64,000 nucleotides of DNA from Prorocentrum cordatum (taxonomy: Eukaryota; Sar; Dinophyceae; Prorocentrales; Prorocentraceae): positions 164,994-228,993 of the forward strand of contig CAUYUJ010010491.1 in the NCBI GenBank assembly GCA_963575745.1, read 5' to 3'. Numbering within the stretch: the first letter of the stretch is position 1; the number at the start of each line of letters is the position of its first letter. Of this stretch, positions 49,870 to 61,110 are shown in pieces. The notes below the pieces were generated by a model that made no database searches, had not been told where the DNA came from, and saw only the letters and a program-made list of their open reading frames with translations. The translations under genes and the position numbers were made by a program.

Positions 49870-50047
49870 AAAAAAAGAAAAAGAAATCGAAAAAAAAAGA
49901 AAAAAAAAAAAAAAAAGAAAAAAGAATAAAAAAAAAAAAAACAAGAAAGAAAATAGGAGAAAAAAAAAGAAGAAAAGAAAAAAAAAAAAGAAAAAGTAAA
50001 AAAAAAAGAAAAAAAAAAAAAAAAAAGAAACACAAGAGCATACAAAA
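49678..50047. repeat. A-rich block between 18-bp direct duplications
   Basis: ACACAAGAGCATACAAAA occurs at 49678-49695 and again at 50030-50047. The ~330 bp between are over 90% A with scattered G. It is organised like the A-rich insert at 43077-43322. Lys- and Phe-rich frames here are artefacts. Confidence 0.8.
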
Positions 50048-50955
50048 CAATGTGCTCAGGTGGGGGGTACGCTTTGTCCGCGCCCGCGTCTCTGTCACCG
50101 CACAACTGCTACGATTTCATGTCCCTCCGTCGCCGTGGCCTGTGGGCGACGAGCTCTATGCCAACGCGTACTCCAGACCTCGTAATAACAGGGTGGGGGT
50201 CACAACCCTCCCAGACGAGCAATTATACACCGCCCCAGACCAGCCATGAAAAGGCGGCTTTTTTCGCAGACCCCCCTGGAACCCTCGAAGACAGCTCCCA
50301 ATCAGACAACCGCCCTTTTTCATGGTTAAATCCGGAATATCCATAAGACCTCCTGCTTCTGTCAGCCGGCAGCCGGGCACCGAAGCCCGCGCTGCAGGAA
50401 TCGCACGAAGATGGGAATGCTTGCGGATACGAGGCGGCATCCAGACTTCCCTGTTTCTGAACATCGCCCAGCCGATCCCAATCCCCACTGGCGTGGCCTG
50501 GGCCCCACAGGCCGAGTTACTCCCCTAGGTGAGGAGACAGGCGGTTCGCTCCGAGCTTCGAGGGGCACGTCCCCAACTGGGGTGGTGGGATGGTGGCGAT
50601 CGGGATGGGGCTGGGATGGGGATAGGGATCGGTCAAACGATGCTGCGTTTCCCCCTGGTCCCCGGGCTTCCAAGATCCCGCTGATCACGGCAGCAATGCG
50701 GCCTGCCTCGCGGGTCCAGCGCCAGGCTCGGCAGGGGGGAGAGGCGTCAAACGGGGATGCTCCTGAGCATCATACCCCTCGACAGCAAAGGGCAGGCCCA
50801 CCTGCCTCATCACCATTCCATGTGTGAGCCCCGCGACTCCCACTGCCCCTTGTTGCAAGGAGCTGCCGGCAAGATTATCAGTAAAACTTGCCATGTGGGA
50901 CCCTGCTGGACCCAAAGACCAACACGGCAGTCATGTACTTGCACGATCCCGGACT
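50048..50955. other. No gene identified
   Basis: Moderately GC-rich, unique-looking DNA. Frames such as 50411-50827 on the plus strand lack recognisable motifs. A G/T-rich GGGATGG-type tract lies at about 50585-50630. Confidence 0.45.
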
Positions 50956-51094
50956 CCCCCTCCTCCTCCTCATCCTCCTCCTCCCCCTGGCCGCTCCTTG
51001 AGCCACGGGCGGGCATTGAGAACCTTGTCCAGCTTCTCCTGGGCGGGGGCTTTCCAGGAATCCAGCCGCAGGCGTGCCCGTTGCCTTAGCACCC

Positions 51095-51356
51095 TCACCC
51101 TCTGGAGGGAGAAGGTGGAGGTGGAGGTGAGGGAGGAGGGGGGGGTCTGTGGGGCAAGGGCAGGGGAGGGTAGAGAGAGGAGGGGACAGAGTGGGATACA
51201 GGAGGGGGGATGGGTTTGAAAGAGGAGGGGGAGGAAGAGAAGGAGGACGACGAGCAGCAGCAGCAGCAGCAGCAGGAGGCGAAAGGCGAAAGAAAGGGGA
51301 GGTGAAGGAGGATCAAGAGGAGGAGGAGGAGGAGGAGGAGGAGGAGGAGAACCTAT
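51095..51356. repeat. Purine-rich GGA/GGGA tract with a short (CAG)n
   Basis: GGGA/GAGG words from 51100, a CAGCAG run at 51253-51275, then pure GGA to 51350. Confidence 0.85.
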
Positions 51357-51404
51357 GTTCTGCAGCATCTCCGCTCCCAGCATTGCCTCCCTCCCCCCAT
51401 CATC

Positions 51405-51884
<480 letters not shown>

Positions 51885-52048
51885 AGTCGTTCGCTCTTAT
51901 CTGCTCGCGCGTACCTCACCACGTATATCCCAGACCCCCGACACCCGCCCTCTTTGTCTTCGATCGCACCCCCTCTGGGGGGTACATCTTCCTGACCTGC
52001 CACGTGTATTGGGCGCAACCCCTAAAAGAGCAAGAGGAGTGAGAAAGG

Positions 52049-52079
<31 letters not shown>

Positions 52080-53194
52080 GCGACAGAAAGAGAGGGAGAG
52101 AGAGAGAGAGAGAGAAAGAGCGAGAGAAGGAGAGAGGAAGAGAAACAAAAACAAAAAAACGAAGAGGAAAGGAGTGGGGGAAGGGAGGGAGGCAAGGGAC
52201 AAGAGGGAGGGAGCTGAACTGCGGACGAGAGAGATTAGAAGGTGGGGGGCTTAAGAGAGGAGCGGGAAAACAAGCAGCAGACTCGGAAGGTTGGGTCGGG
52301 CAACGGTCCCCAACGGGCGGGTCGGGCGGGCGGGGCCTGCGGACCCGCGGGCGCGGCCTGCGGACCCGCGGGCGGACCCTAATGGGCGGGTCGGGCGTGC
52401 GGGACGGGAAAGCACCCGGCGAGCTTCCAAGCGAGCCGCCGGGCCTGCCGTCACAGGCAAGTCAGGCGGGCGGCCTTAACAGGCGAGTCCAACGGCCAGA
52501 TAAAAGCGTGAGTCCTGAATGAATTGTGGAGAAGTCTCAGGCGAGAGCGCGCGGGTACATCTTTATTACTTGGCGCGTGTAGCTGGCGCGGCGCAGCCCC
52601 TAAAACAGGGAAAGAGGGAGACCGTATATATGGGCCACAAAGGGCAGCGAGGGGTCACTGAGGGCAGCATCGGGGCCACGAAGGGCAGCGACTAGGCCAC
52701 AAGGGGAGGGGCCACGAATGGCAGCAATGAGGCACAAGGGCGCGAGCGAGCATGGGGCACGAAGAGCGTGACCCTGACGGGCGGGCCGAACGGGCGGATC
52801 GATCGTGATTTTTGCGTGATTGGGCAGAAAGTTGCCAGCGAGAGAAAGATTCCTAAGAAAATGTGAGGAAGTCCCCAGCGAACGCGCGATTACTGAATGG
52901 CAAGAGCGCGGAGCCTGAGGAAATTGCGAAGAAGTCTCAAGCGGGAGCGCGATTCGAGTAAATTGCGAGGAAATCTCAAGCGGGAGCGGGGGACTGGAGT
53001 AAATTTCGATCGAGAAATACCAAGCGGGAGCCGTTGTTCTTGTAAACTGGCGGCCATGGGCACAGTTTGAGCCTCAAGACTTTCCCTGATGAAAAACAGG
53101 GTGCGAGCGCGGGGAAGGGCACTTCAATGGAAAAAATACAATGTGCACCGGAAGGGGGGGATCAACCATAATTATTCTTCAGTAGTGACAGTTC

Positions 53195-53255
<61 letters not shown>

Positions 53256-53264
53256 GCAACAATC
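51885..53264. repeat. Higher-order repeat unit 1 (~1.38 kb)
   Basis: Order of modules: (a) 51885-52025 TTTAAG...CTTCGATCGCACCCC block; (b) (GA)n 52040-52150; (c) GGGCGGGTCGGGCG words 52290-52500; (d) GGCCACGAAGGGCAGCG words 52625-52790; (e) GCGAGGAAATCTCAAGCGGG words 52800-53030; (f) 53055-53184 conserved block with GGCACTTCAATGGAAAAAAT and AATGTGCACCGG; (g) (CAA)n 53190-53262. The same order recurs in the next unit. Confidence 0.75.
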
Positions 53265-54840
53265 ATTTTAAGAGTGTTCGCCTTTATCTGCTCGAGTGTC
53301 GAATAACGCGAATTTCCCAAACCCTCGATACCCGCCCTTTTCGTCTTCGATCGAACCCCTTCTGGGGGGGTACCTTTCTTCCCTGCAGGCCGGGCCCCGG
53401 CAAGCGGCGGGGCGGCCGCGGACCGTCGGCCTGGCCAGCGGCAGCGCTGATCGGCGGGGCGGCCGCGGACCGTCGACCCGACCCCAAGAGGGACGGACAG
53501 GGGACCGACCACGACGACGACGACGACGACGACGACGTCGACGACGGCAACGACGGCGACGGCGACGACGACGACGAGCGAAAGCGAGAGCGAGAGAGAA
53601 CGACAGCAAGGCCACGAAGGACACGAAGTAGGCCACGAAGGGCGACAGCGGGGACACGAAGGGAATGCGTATGGGGCCACGAATAGCGCGAACGAGCGTG
53701 GGCCACGAAGGGCTGATAATGCGGGGCCACAGAAGGCAACGATGGGGCCAATGACGGTAGGACCTGGGCCACGTAGGACAATGAGGGGGCCACAAACGGC
53801 GACAGCAGGGCCACGAAGGGCATGCACATGGGGCTACAACGGGCGCGAACGAGCGGGGGCCACGAAGGGCATACGTAGGTTGGGCCGCGGAGGGTAAGGA
53901 CGGGGCCACTGAGGGCGGCAACGGGGACACGAAGGGCAGCGAGGGGGCCACGAAGGGCGACAGCGGGGCCACGAAGGGTATGCATATGGGGCCACCACGG
54001 GCGCGAACGAGCGGGGGCCACGAAGGGCATACATACGTGGGGCCACGAAACAAAGCGAGGGGGCCACGAAGGGCTGCAACGGGGCCACGAAGGGCTGCAA
54101 CGGGGCCACGAAGGGCAGCGAGGGGGCCACGAAGGGCTGCAACGGGGCCACGAAGGACTGGAACGGGGCCACGAAGGGCTGCAACGGGGCCACGAAACAA
54201 TGCGAGGGGGCCACGAAGGGCTGCAACGGGGCCACGAAGGGCAGCGAGGAGGCCACGACGGGCTGCAACGGGGCCACGAAATAAAGCGAGGGGGCCAAGA
54301 AGGGCTGCAACGGGGCCACGAAACAAAGCGAGGGGACCACGAAGGGCTGCAACGGGGCCACGAAGGGCAGCGAGATCCCGATTCCTAGGTAATCTGTGAA
54401 AGAGTCCTAAGCGTGAGCGCGACTCCTGGGTGCCTGGGTGTCGGGAGCGCGGCGCTGGAGTAGTAAATTGCAAGAAATTCCAACGCAAGGCGCTATTTTT
54501 CAGTAAATTGCAAGCAAGTCTCCAGCGAGAGCGCGACTCCAGAGCGCAGGAGGAGCGATTCCTGAATAAATCGTAAGGAAGTCCCAAGCGAGAGCGCGAT
54601 TCTTGAATAAAATGCGAGGAAATCTCAAGCGGGAGCGGGGGTCCTGCTAAATTGTAAGGAAGTCTCAAGCGGGAGCCGTTGTTGTTGTTGTAACCCGGGG
54701 GCCAGGGGGCCAGTTTGAGCAGGAAGACATTCTTTGACAAAAACAAGGTGCGAGCCCTGGGGGGGGCACTTCAATTGAAAAAATCAATGTGCACCGGTGA
54801 GGGGGGATCAACAATAAATATTTTTCAAGAGTGAGAGTTC

Positions 54841-54879
<39 letters not shown>

Positions 54880-54880
54880 C
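53265..54880. repeat. Higher-order repeat unit 2 (~1.6 kb)
   Basis: Modules repeat unit 1: (a) 53265-53400 with CTTCGATCGAACCCC; a (GAC)n stretch 53508-53580; (d) expanded array of GGGGCCACGAAGGGCTGCAA words 53620-54370; (e) CAAGCGGGAGCG words 54385-54690; (f) 54705-54838; (g) (CAA)n 54840-54878. The 492-codon minus-strand frame through d and e (54746-53268) consists of short peptide repeats and probably only reflects stop-free satellite. Confidence 0.78.
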
Positions 54881-55640
54881 ACTTTACCCGAACGCTCAGT
54901 GTTCTCACCAGTGCCAGGGTTTTCATGCGACGCCAGCCAAACCCCCACTTTGTGGGGGGGCCGGTTCAAGCTCTACCAAATTTCCAAACGACTCTTCGCC
55001 ACCACCCACACCCAGCTTCCCGCCCAATGACGTTCGGACACTTCACTTCGTGGCATGCGGACGACCGTGGCTACTATTCAGGGCCCCGCGGCCGACGACG
55101 ACGGCGTGCGCGCGCGAAGAAAAAACGAATGTGTCCCGCATGGTATTATTTGACAGGGATGATGGCCCTGGCAGGTGCGCAACCGTTGTCGCAGAAGTTC
55201 GAAAAAGTTGCTCGCAAAAGCCCGTTTGACAGAAATGTTTAAAAAGTGTTGGTTTTCCTACGAATCCGCAAGAGCGCGCGGGATGAGATTTTGACATTTT
55301 TTTGTTGAAAAACCATTGGTTTTTTGATGTTTTTATGTTAAAATCGCTCCGAACACTAAGCTTTTGGAAGGATTTCGTCTTGCGCGCGCGAATGTCCACT
55401 TTACCTTATTTTTTGCAAGGGATTCTTGAAATTTGATTATATTAGAACAAGAAATGTCATTTTATAGTGTTTTTTTTGCAAGGGAAAACGGATTACAACA
55501 AAACAACCGGATCTGGATCACATCGTTTTACCTGAGGCTTCCTCACGAAAATGATGAAAATGTAGCTGCGGCCTAGGCGCGGCGGGGGGGCCGTGCACCA
55601 GGGGTCCCAACAATAATTATTCTTTAGAATTAATAATGTT
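54881..55640. repeat. Partial third higher-order unit around an AT-rich pocket
   Basis: Starts like module a (TCACTTTACCCG), then diverges. 55225-55510 is notably AT-rich with T-runs. Module f remnants return at 55590-55640 (GTGCACCAGGGG, CAACAATAATTATTCTTTAG), followed by a short CAA tract. No gene recognised. Confidence 0.5.
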
Positions 55641-55654
55641 CAACAACAACAACG

Positions 55655-55930
55655 TAGCAACGCCCGTCCTGGCCCGGGGCCAGGGCCGGGACGGTCGCAC
55701 GCACACCGAGGCGTGCCCACTCTCACCCGGCCCTGGGCGAAAACGTTCGCGATCTGGGTGTGCCAACGATTATCCTGGCCCCGGGCCTCTTACAACGGTG
55801 CAAGCATTCGCGCGCCTCGTGCGCCAACGACTCTCCAGGCCCTCGCAGGTGCGCCCTTGCAGTGCGGCGGCGGCGCGCCCTGGTGTGCCAACGCCTCTCC
55901 CGGCCCCAACGAACGCCCTGGCAGCCGAAG
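55655..55930. repeat. ~58-bp GC-rich tandem repeat (GTGCCAACG family)
   Basis: GTGTGCCAACGA-like words followed by CTCCNGGCCC recur near 55759, 55820 and 55882. One more copy lies beyond the Ser/Thr-rich ORF at 57706-57730. Confidence 0.65.
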
Positions 55931-55959
55931 GAGTCCCTAAAAAACCTAAGCACTCCCTA

Positions 55960-56425
55960 ATGGTCCCGATAGAAACCCTAACGATTCCTCCGGATTTCCC
56001 TAGAGATTCCGAAGGATTCCCGAAAGATTCCCATGGATACCCTAAAGATTCTTAAAGAAACCCGAGGGACTCCTAAGTAATCCTTGGAGATTCCTAAAGA
56101 ATCCCTGGAGATTCCGAAAGACTCCCGGGCGATTCCTATGGGTTCCATTGATATTCTTATGGATCCCACGCAAATCCCCATGGATTCCATAGAGAAATTC
56201 CCGTGAAATCCGTAAACAGTCTTATGGATGCCATAGAGATTCTCACGGAGTCCATAGAGACTCCTACGCATTCCATCGAGATTCCTATGCCTTCCGTCGA
56301 GATTCCCACGCGTTCCGTAAAGATCCACATGGACTCCGATTCCTAGCGATTCCATAAAGATTCCTCTGGATTCCTGAAAGATTCTCATGGATCCCTTAGA
56401 GATCCCTAGAGATTCTAAGGGGGAG
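55960..56425. repeat. GATTCC-type short tandem satellite, left block
   Basis: Dense degenerate repetition of GATTCCYNNARA words (period about 13-22 bp) in the plus orientation. The same satellite resumes at 57350-57690 on the other side of the ORF. Confidence 0.8.
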
Positions 56426-57026
56426 GGAAGGCGGAGGTGAGGGAGGAGGGAGGAAAGAGGGGACAGGGAGGGAAGAGAGGCCTCCTTCCCCCCACTGACG
56501 CTCGTCGAGCTCGTCGCAGCGGCACTGCTCGCAGTCGCGGCGCTCTCCGTAGCGCCCCGCTCGCCGCCGCGCTGCTCAACGTCGCGACGGTGGTCTCCGT
56601 AGCGCTGCCCCCAGTCGCGCTGGTGAACGTCGCGACGCCGGTGCCAGTCGAGCTGCTCAACGAAGTGGTGCTCGCAACGCTGCTGGTCCCACTCGTCGAT
56701 GTCAGAATCGCGGTGCTGTTCGCAGTCGTGCTGCTCATCGATGCGCCAGTGCTCTCCGTAGTGTTGCTCCCAGTCGCGCTGGTGCACACCGCGGTGCTAG
56801 TGCCACCCGAACTGCTCAACGAAGTGGTGTTCCTCATACTGCTGGTCTCACACGTTGAGGTCAGATTCGCGGTGGTGTTGTCCGTCGTGCTGCTCAACGG
56901 CGTGATGTTGATCGGCTCCCTCGTATTGGACGCCGTGGCACTGCTCGACCCCTCAGGGGAGCTCGAACCCGCAGGGGAGCTCAACGCCGCGATGAACATG
57001 GATATGGCGATCAGAAGATGCGCCAT
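56415..57026 (-). CDS. Putative secreted Ser/Thr-rich repeat protein
   Basis: A 203-codon ORF. It starts with MAHLLIAISMFIAALSSPAG, a good signal-peptide candidate, followed by Ser/Thr-rich sequence with possible N-glycosylation sites (NIT, NTT, NLT, NST). A 53-residue unit (159 bp; landmarks at 56754 and 56595) is repeated about 2.5 times with blocks such as SSVASTTSLSSSTGTG and TFTSATG. The C-terminal ~45 residues are Arg/Pro-rich and run into satellite. Mucin-like surface or secreted role is inferred from composition only. The opposite strand is also open because the repeat is a multiple of three, which lowers confidence. No introns seen. Confidence 0.4.
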   Translation of the reverse strand: MAHLLIAISMFIAALSSPAGSSSPEGSSSATASNTREPINITPLSSTTDNTTANLTSTCETSSMRNTTSLSSSGGTSTAVCTSATGSNTTESTGASMSSTTANSTAILTSTSGTSSVASTTSLSSSTGTGVATFTSATGGSATETTVATLSSAAASGALRRAPRLRAVPLRRARRASVGGRRPLFPPCPLFPPSSLTSAFPPP

Positions 57027-57114
57027 GATATGGATATGACTGGGAATTCTAGAAGAAAATCTACGGGCCTGAATGGGCCAAGGCTTGGGCCAGACTGGCC
57101 GTCATCAGCCCACC

Positions 57115-57261
57115 ATCGCGATCATCATCTTCATTTTCATCCTCATCCTCATCGTCATCATCACCACCGTCATCATCATCGTTTCCATCGTTGTCGTGTA
57201 ATTATCCAAAAAAATATCGTCGTCGTGATCATGGTCATCATCATCATGGTTCATCGCCCTA

Positions 57262-57311
<50 letters not shown>

Positions 57312-57345
57312 GTTCGTCGTCAGCGTCGGAGTCGTCGTCATCGTG
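57115..57345. repeat. (ATC)n and (CGT)n microsatellites
   Basis: CAT-rich DNA at 57118-57185 and a CGT run at 57262-57312. Confidence 0.9.
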
Positions 57346-57690
57346 ATCCTTAAGGATTCCCAAAGGATCCCGAAGATTCCCAAAAGATTCTTAAGATTCC
57401 CCAGGAAGGCCTATGGATTCCCTAAGGATCCCTAAAGATTCCTGAGGATTCATCTGGAATCCCTATAAGATGCCTCAAGGATTCCTTGGTAATGCCTGAG
57501 GATTCCCGAAGGAACCTAAAGGTTCCTTCGTGCTCCCTCAGGATTTCCTGGGGACCCTAAGGATTACCCAAAGAATCCCCTAGGGAATCGTGGGACTGCC
57601 TAACGATTCCGTGGGGAATCCCTAGGGAGTCGTACGATTCCCTAGGGAGTCCGGAGATTCCCTAGAGAGTCCTACGATTCCCTGGGATTG
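57346..57690. repeat. GATTCC-type satellite, right block
   Basis: Same degenerate words and same orientation as 55960-56425. Many copies include CCTAGGGA-type palindromic pieces. Confidence 0.8.
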
Positions 57691-57885
57691 TTGGTCGCAC
57701 TCCCCCGTGTGCCAACGACCCTCCCGGCCCCGGTGGCCTGGTGGGGAGCCACGACCCAATGCATACGCCCGTCCCGGCCCGGGGGGGGGGCCAAGCTCCG
57801 CCAACTACTTCTCATACGTTACACCTACCAACTTCATTGTCCAAGAAGAACCAGATTTCAACAACAAGCCGGGGATGGGATGGGC
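57691..57885. other. GTGCCAACG repeat remnant and spacer
   Basis: One GTGTGCCAACGACCCTCCCG unit (57707-57726) like those at 55.7-55.9 kb, then a G-rich run at 57781-57790 and nondescript DNA. Confidence 0.5.
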
Positions 57886-57889
57886 GCTG

Positions 57890-58136
57890 CAACGAACAAC
57901 AGCAACAACAGCAACAACAGCAACAATACCATCATCCGTTTGTTGGGTCGCATCTTGAGGAATCCGTTGGACTTGCTGTCCTCGGTGCAGTCACCGAACC
58001 CGCGCGCCCTACGGCTGCCGATGAGCAGTAGCATTGTAGTCATTGGAGTCGTAAACACAACCACCAACATGAGCACCGTCGTCAATGTCAGCATCAGCAA
58101 CAGCAACATCGTCGCCGTCGTCGCCGTGATCATCGA

Positions 58137-58200
<64 letters not shown>

Positions 58201-60095
58201 GTCATCGTCATCGTCATCATCAGCATCATCAGCAGCATCATCATTATCATTCTCATCAGCATCAGCACCATCACCATCAGCATCAGAAGCAACAACAACA
58301 GCAGCAGCAACGTAACCACCGTCGTGGTCACCAGTATGAACATCATCATCGTACTCACATTAACCAACACCATCGCAATCAACGTTCTCGACATCGTCAG
58401 CCTCATCGTGCTCAAACTCACCATCTCTGTCACAATCACCAGTATCGGCATCTGCATCAGCATTAGCAGCAGCATTATGCTCGGCAGCATGAGCATCATC
58501 CAAATCATCATCATCAGCAGCAGCATCAGCATCATGTTCATGATCATCATCATCAGCATCATCAGTAGCAGAATCACCATCATCATCATCAGCAGCAGCA
58601 GCATCTGTATCATTAACATCAGCATCATCAGCATCAGCATCATCATCAGCATTATCATTATCAGCATCATCACCAAGAACATCATCATCATCATCATCAT
58701 CATCATCAGCATCATCAGCTCATCACCATCAGCATCATCATCCTCAACCTCATCGTCATCATTATCAGCATCAGCATCATCAAAATTATCATCGGCACCA
58801 CCAGTATTATCCTACTCATCCCCATCGCAATGATCACTATCATCATCAGCAACACCAACAAAAACACCACCATCATTATCACCATCACCATCACCGTCAC
58901 GACCCCAAACAACTTGCAAAACTGCACCTACATCCCGATTCACCTTACTCCTTTGTCTCCTTTCACCGTTCCTTCTCTTCTGCCTCCTCCTCCCCGCCCC
59001 ACCTCACGTCCCCCCATCGTGAAAAGAGTTGTCACGAAGTCCGCGTGGATATTCTGGACGGTTCTGCTTGGCTATCTCTCTTCCAACTCCATCATCACTC
59101 CTCCTCCTCATCCTCCTCCTCCTCCTCATCCTCCTCCTCCGCATCAGCAGCATCATCATCAGCAGCAATATCATCATCATCATCAGCATCAGCGTCAGCA
59201 CCAGCATCATCATCAGAAGCAGCAGCAGCATCTTCATCAGCATCATTATCATCAGCATTATCATCGTCCTCCTCATCCTCAGCCTCATCCTCCTCCTTAT
59301 CCTACCCCTCCTCTTCTCTTGATCCCGCCTCCTCGGCCTTCTCCCTCCTCCTCCGCATTACCAAGGCCACCACCATCATCAACAGAAGCATCATCAGCAT
59401 AATCAGCATCATCATCACCACTACCGCCACAACCACCGCCGCAATCACCATCGTCATCATCCGATGCACGTACCTCCTGGTCATTCCATCATCAGCATCG
59501 TCAGCAGCATCATCACCATCATCACCATCATCACCATCATGACCATCATCGTCACCACCACTGTCACCATCATCGACACCACCTTCATCACCTGCATCAC
59601 CATCATCACCATCAATGTCACCGTCATCGTGATCATAGACCTCATCATCAGCAGCAGCATCATCATCAGCAGCATCATCATTATCATCGTCTTCAGCATC
59701 ATCATCATCATCATCATCATCAACACCACCAACACCCACCGCCATCACCATCATCCTCAGATGAACATACCTCCTGATCATTACATCATCACCATCATCA
59801 ACATAATCATCACCATCATCACCGTCATCATCACCACCACTGCCACGCTCATCGACACCACCGTCATCATCATCATCATCACCATCATCACCACCAATAT
59901 CACCGTTATCGTGATCATAGTCATCATCAGCATCAGCATCATCATCAGCATCATCATCAGCATCAGCATCCGCATCATCATCGGCATCGTCGTCATCATC
60001 ATCATCATCAGCATCATCGTCATAATCAGCATCATCATCAACAGCATCATGATCGTCATCATAATCGTCATCATCATCAGCATCACCATCATCAG

Positions 60096-60164
<69 letters not shown>

Positions 60165-60165
60165 A

Positions 60166-60209
<44 letters not shown>

Positions 60210-60240
60210 GCAGCATCATCATCATCGTCATCGTTCCTCC
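57890..60240. repeat. Long compound (AAC)n/(CAT)n array
   Basis: AAC triplets at 57893-57927, then over 2 kb of CAT triplets with CAG, CAC, CGT variants, the purest at 58136-58200 and 60095-60210. A CTC/CAT mixture interrupts at about 58960-59350. CAT is on the plus strand throughout. Confidence 0.96.
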
Positions 60241-60640
60241 CTCCTTGCTCCTTCGCCATTGAAAGAGCATGGGGGAGCGCGTACCTCCGCTGCCAGCTCC
60301 TCCTTCGTCCTTCTTCTCCTCCTCCTTCTCACTGCCACCGCCATCATCACACCACCACCCCAACGCCACCCGCACTTTCCTCCTCGTCGTCCTCCTCCTC
60401 GTCCTCCTCCTCTTCGTCGTCGTCGTCCTCCTCCTCCTTCTCCTCCTCCTTCTCCTCCTCACGACCACCACCACCCCCACCCAAACCTTCCTCTTCCTCC
60501 TCTTCCCCCTCCCACCCTCTGAAGAAGATCAAAATACCAAGGGGGCGAGGGGGTAACTCCGGAACAGGGGAGGGGGAACTGCAGATGGGAGGTCGAACTT
60601 TCACTCTGCAGGCTTTTGGGCCTCTGGGCCAGGCACCTCT
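60241..60640. repeat. CTC/CGT-rich pyrimidine zone and spacer
   Basis: CTC and CGT triplets dominate 60300-60500. The rest is short unique DNA with no gene recognised. Confidence 0.75.
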
Positions 60641-60841
60641 CAGGAAGAAGACGACGACGACGACAACGACGACGGCGACGACGTCCACCCCCCAGAACCT
60701 CTCGAATCCCAGGGGAAACCTCCAAAACACAGGGCGGCCTCCGACAATCGAAGACCACCGAAATGCATCCCGAGTACCCTGTGAAAAACATCCTGGCGAC
60801 GACGACGGACGACGGACGACGGACGACGGACGACGGACGAC

Positions 60842-60898
<57 letters not shown>

Positions 60899-60912
60899 AA
60901 CGACGACGACGA

Positions 60913-60971
<59 letters not shown>

Positions 60972-60987
60972 GACAACAGGCAACAGG

Positions 60988-61052
<65 letters not shown>

Positions 61053-61110
61053 ACGACAGCGACGGCGACGACGGCGACGACGGCGGCGACGGCGACGGCG
61101 CCGGCGATAA
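60641..61110. repeat. (GAC)n/(GGC)n trinucleotide arrays
   Basis: GAC/ACG triplets at 60646-60690 and 60798-61110, with GACGACGGAC hexamer-like variants near 60805-60845. Poly-Thr/Arg/Val frames are artefacts. Confidence 0.95.

Noticed and set aside
49629-50105. Lys- or Phe-rich frames
   Set aside because: Translations of the A-rich block.
53268-54746. 492-codon minus-strand frame with repeated ALRGP peptides
   Set aside because: Translation of the CCACGAAGGGC and CAAGCGGGAGC tandem modules of the higher-order repeat; several frames are open at once.
56437-57039. Plus-strand hydrophobic repeat ORF opposite the Ser/Thr-rich ORF
   Set aside because: The 159-bp repeat keeps both strands open; the minus strand has the better signal peptide and start, so only that one was listed.
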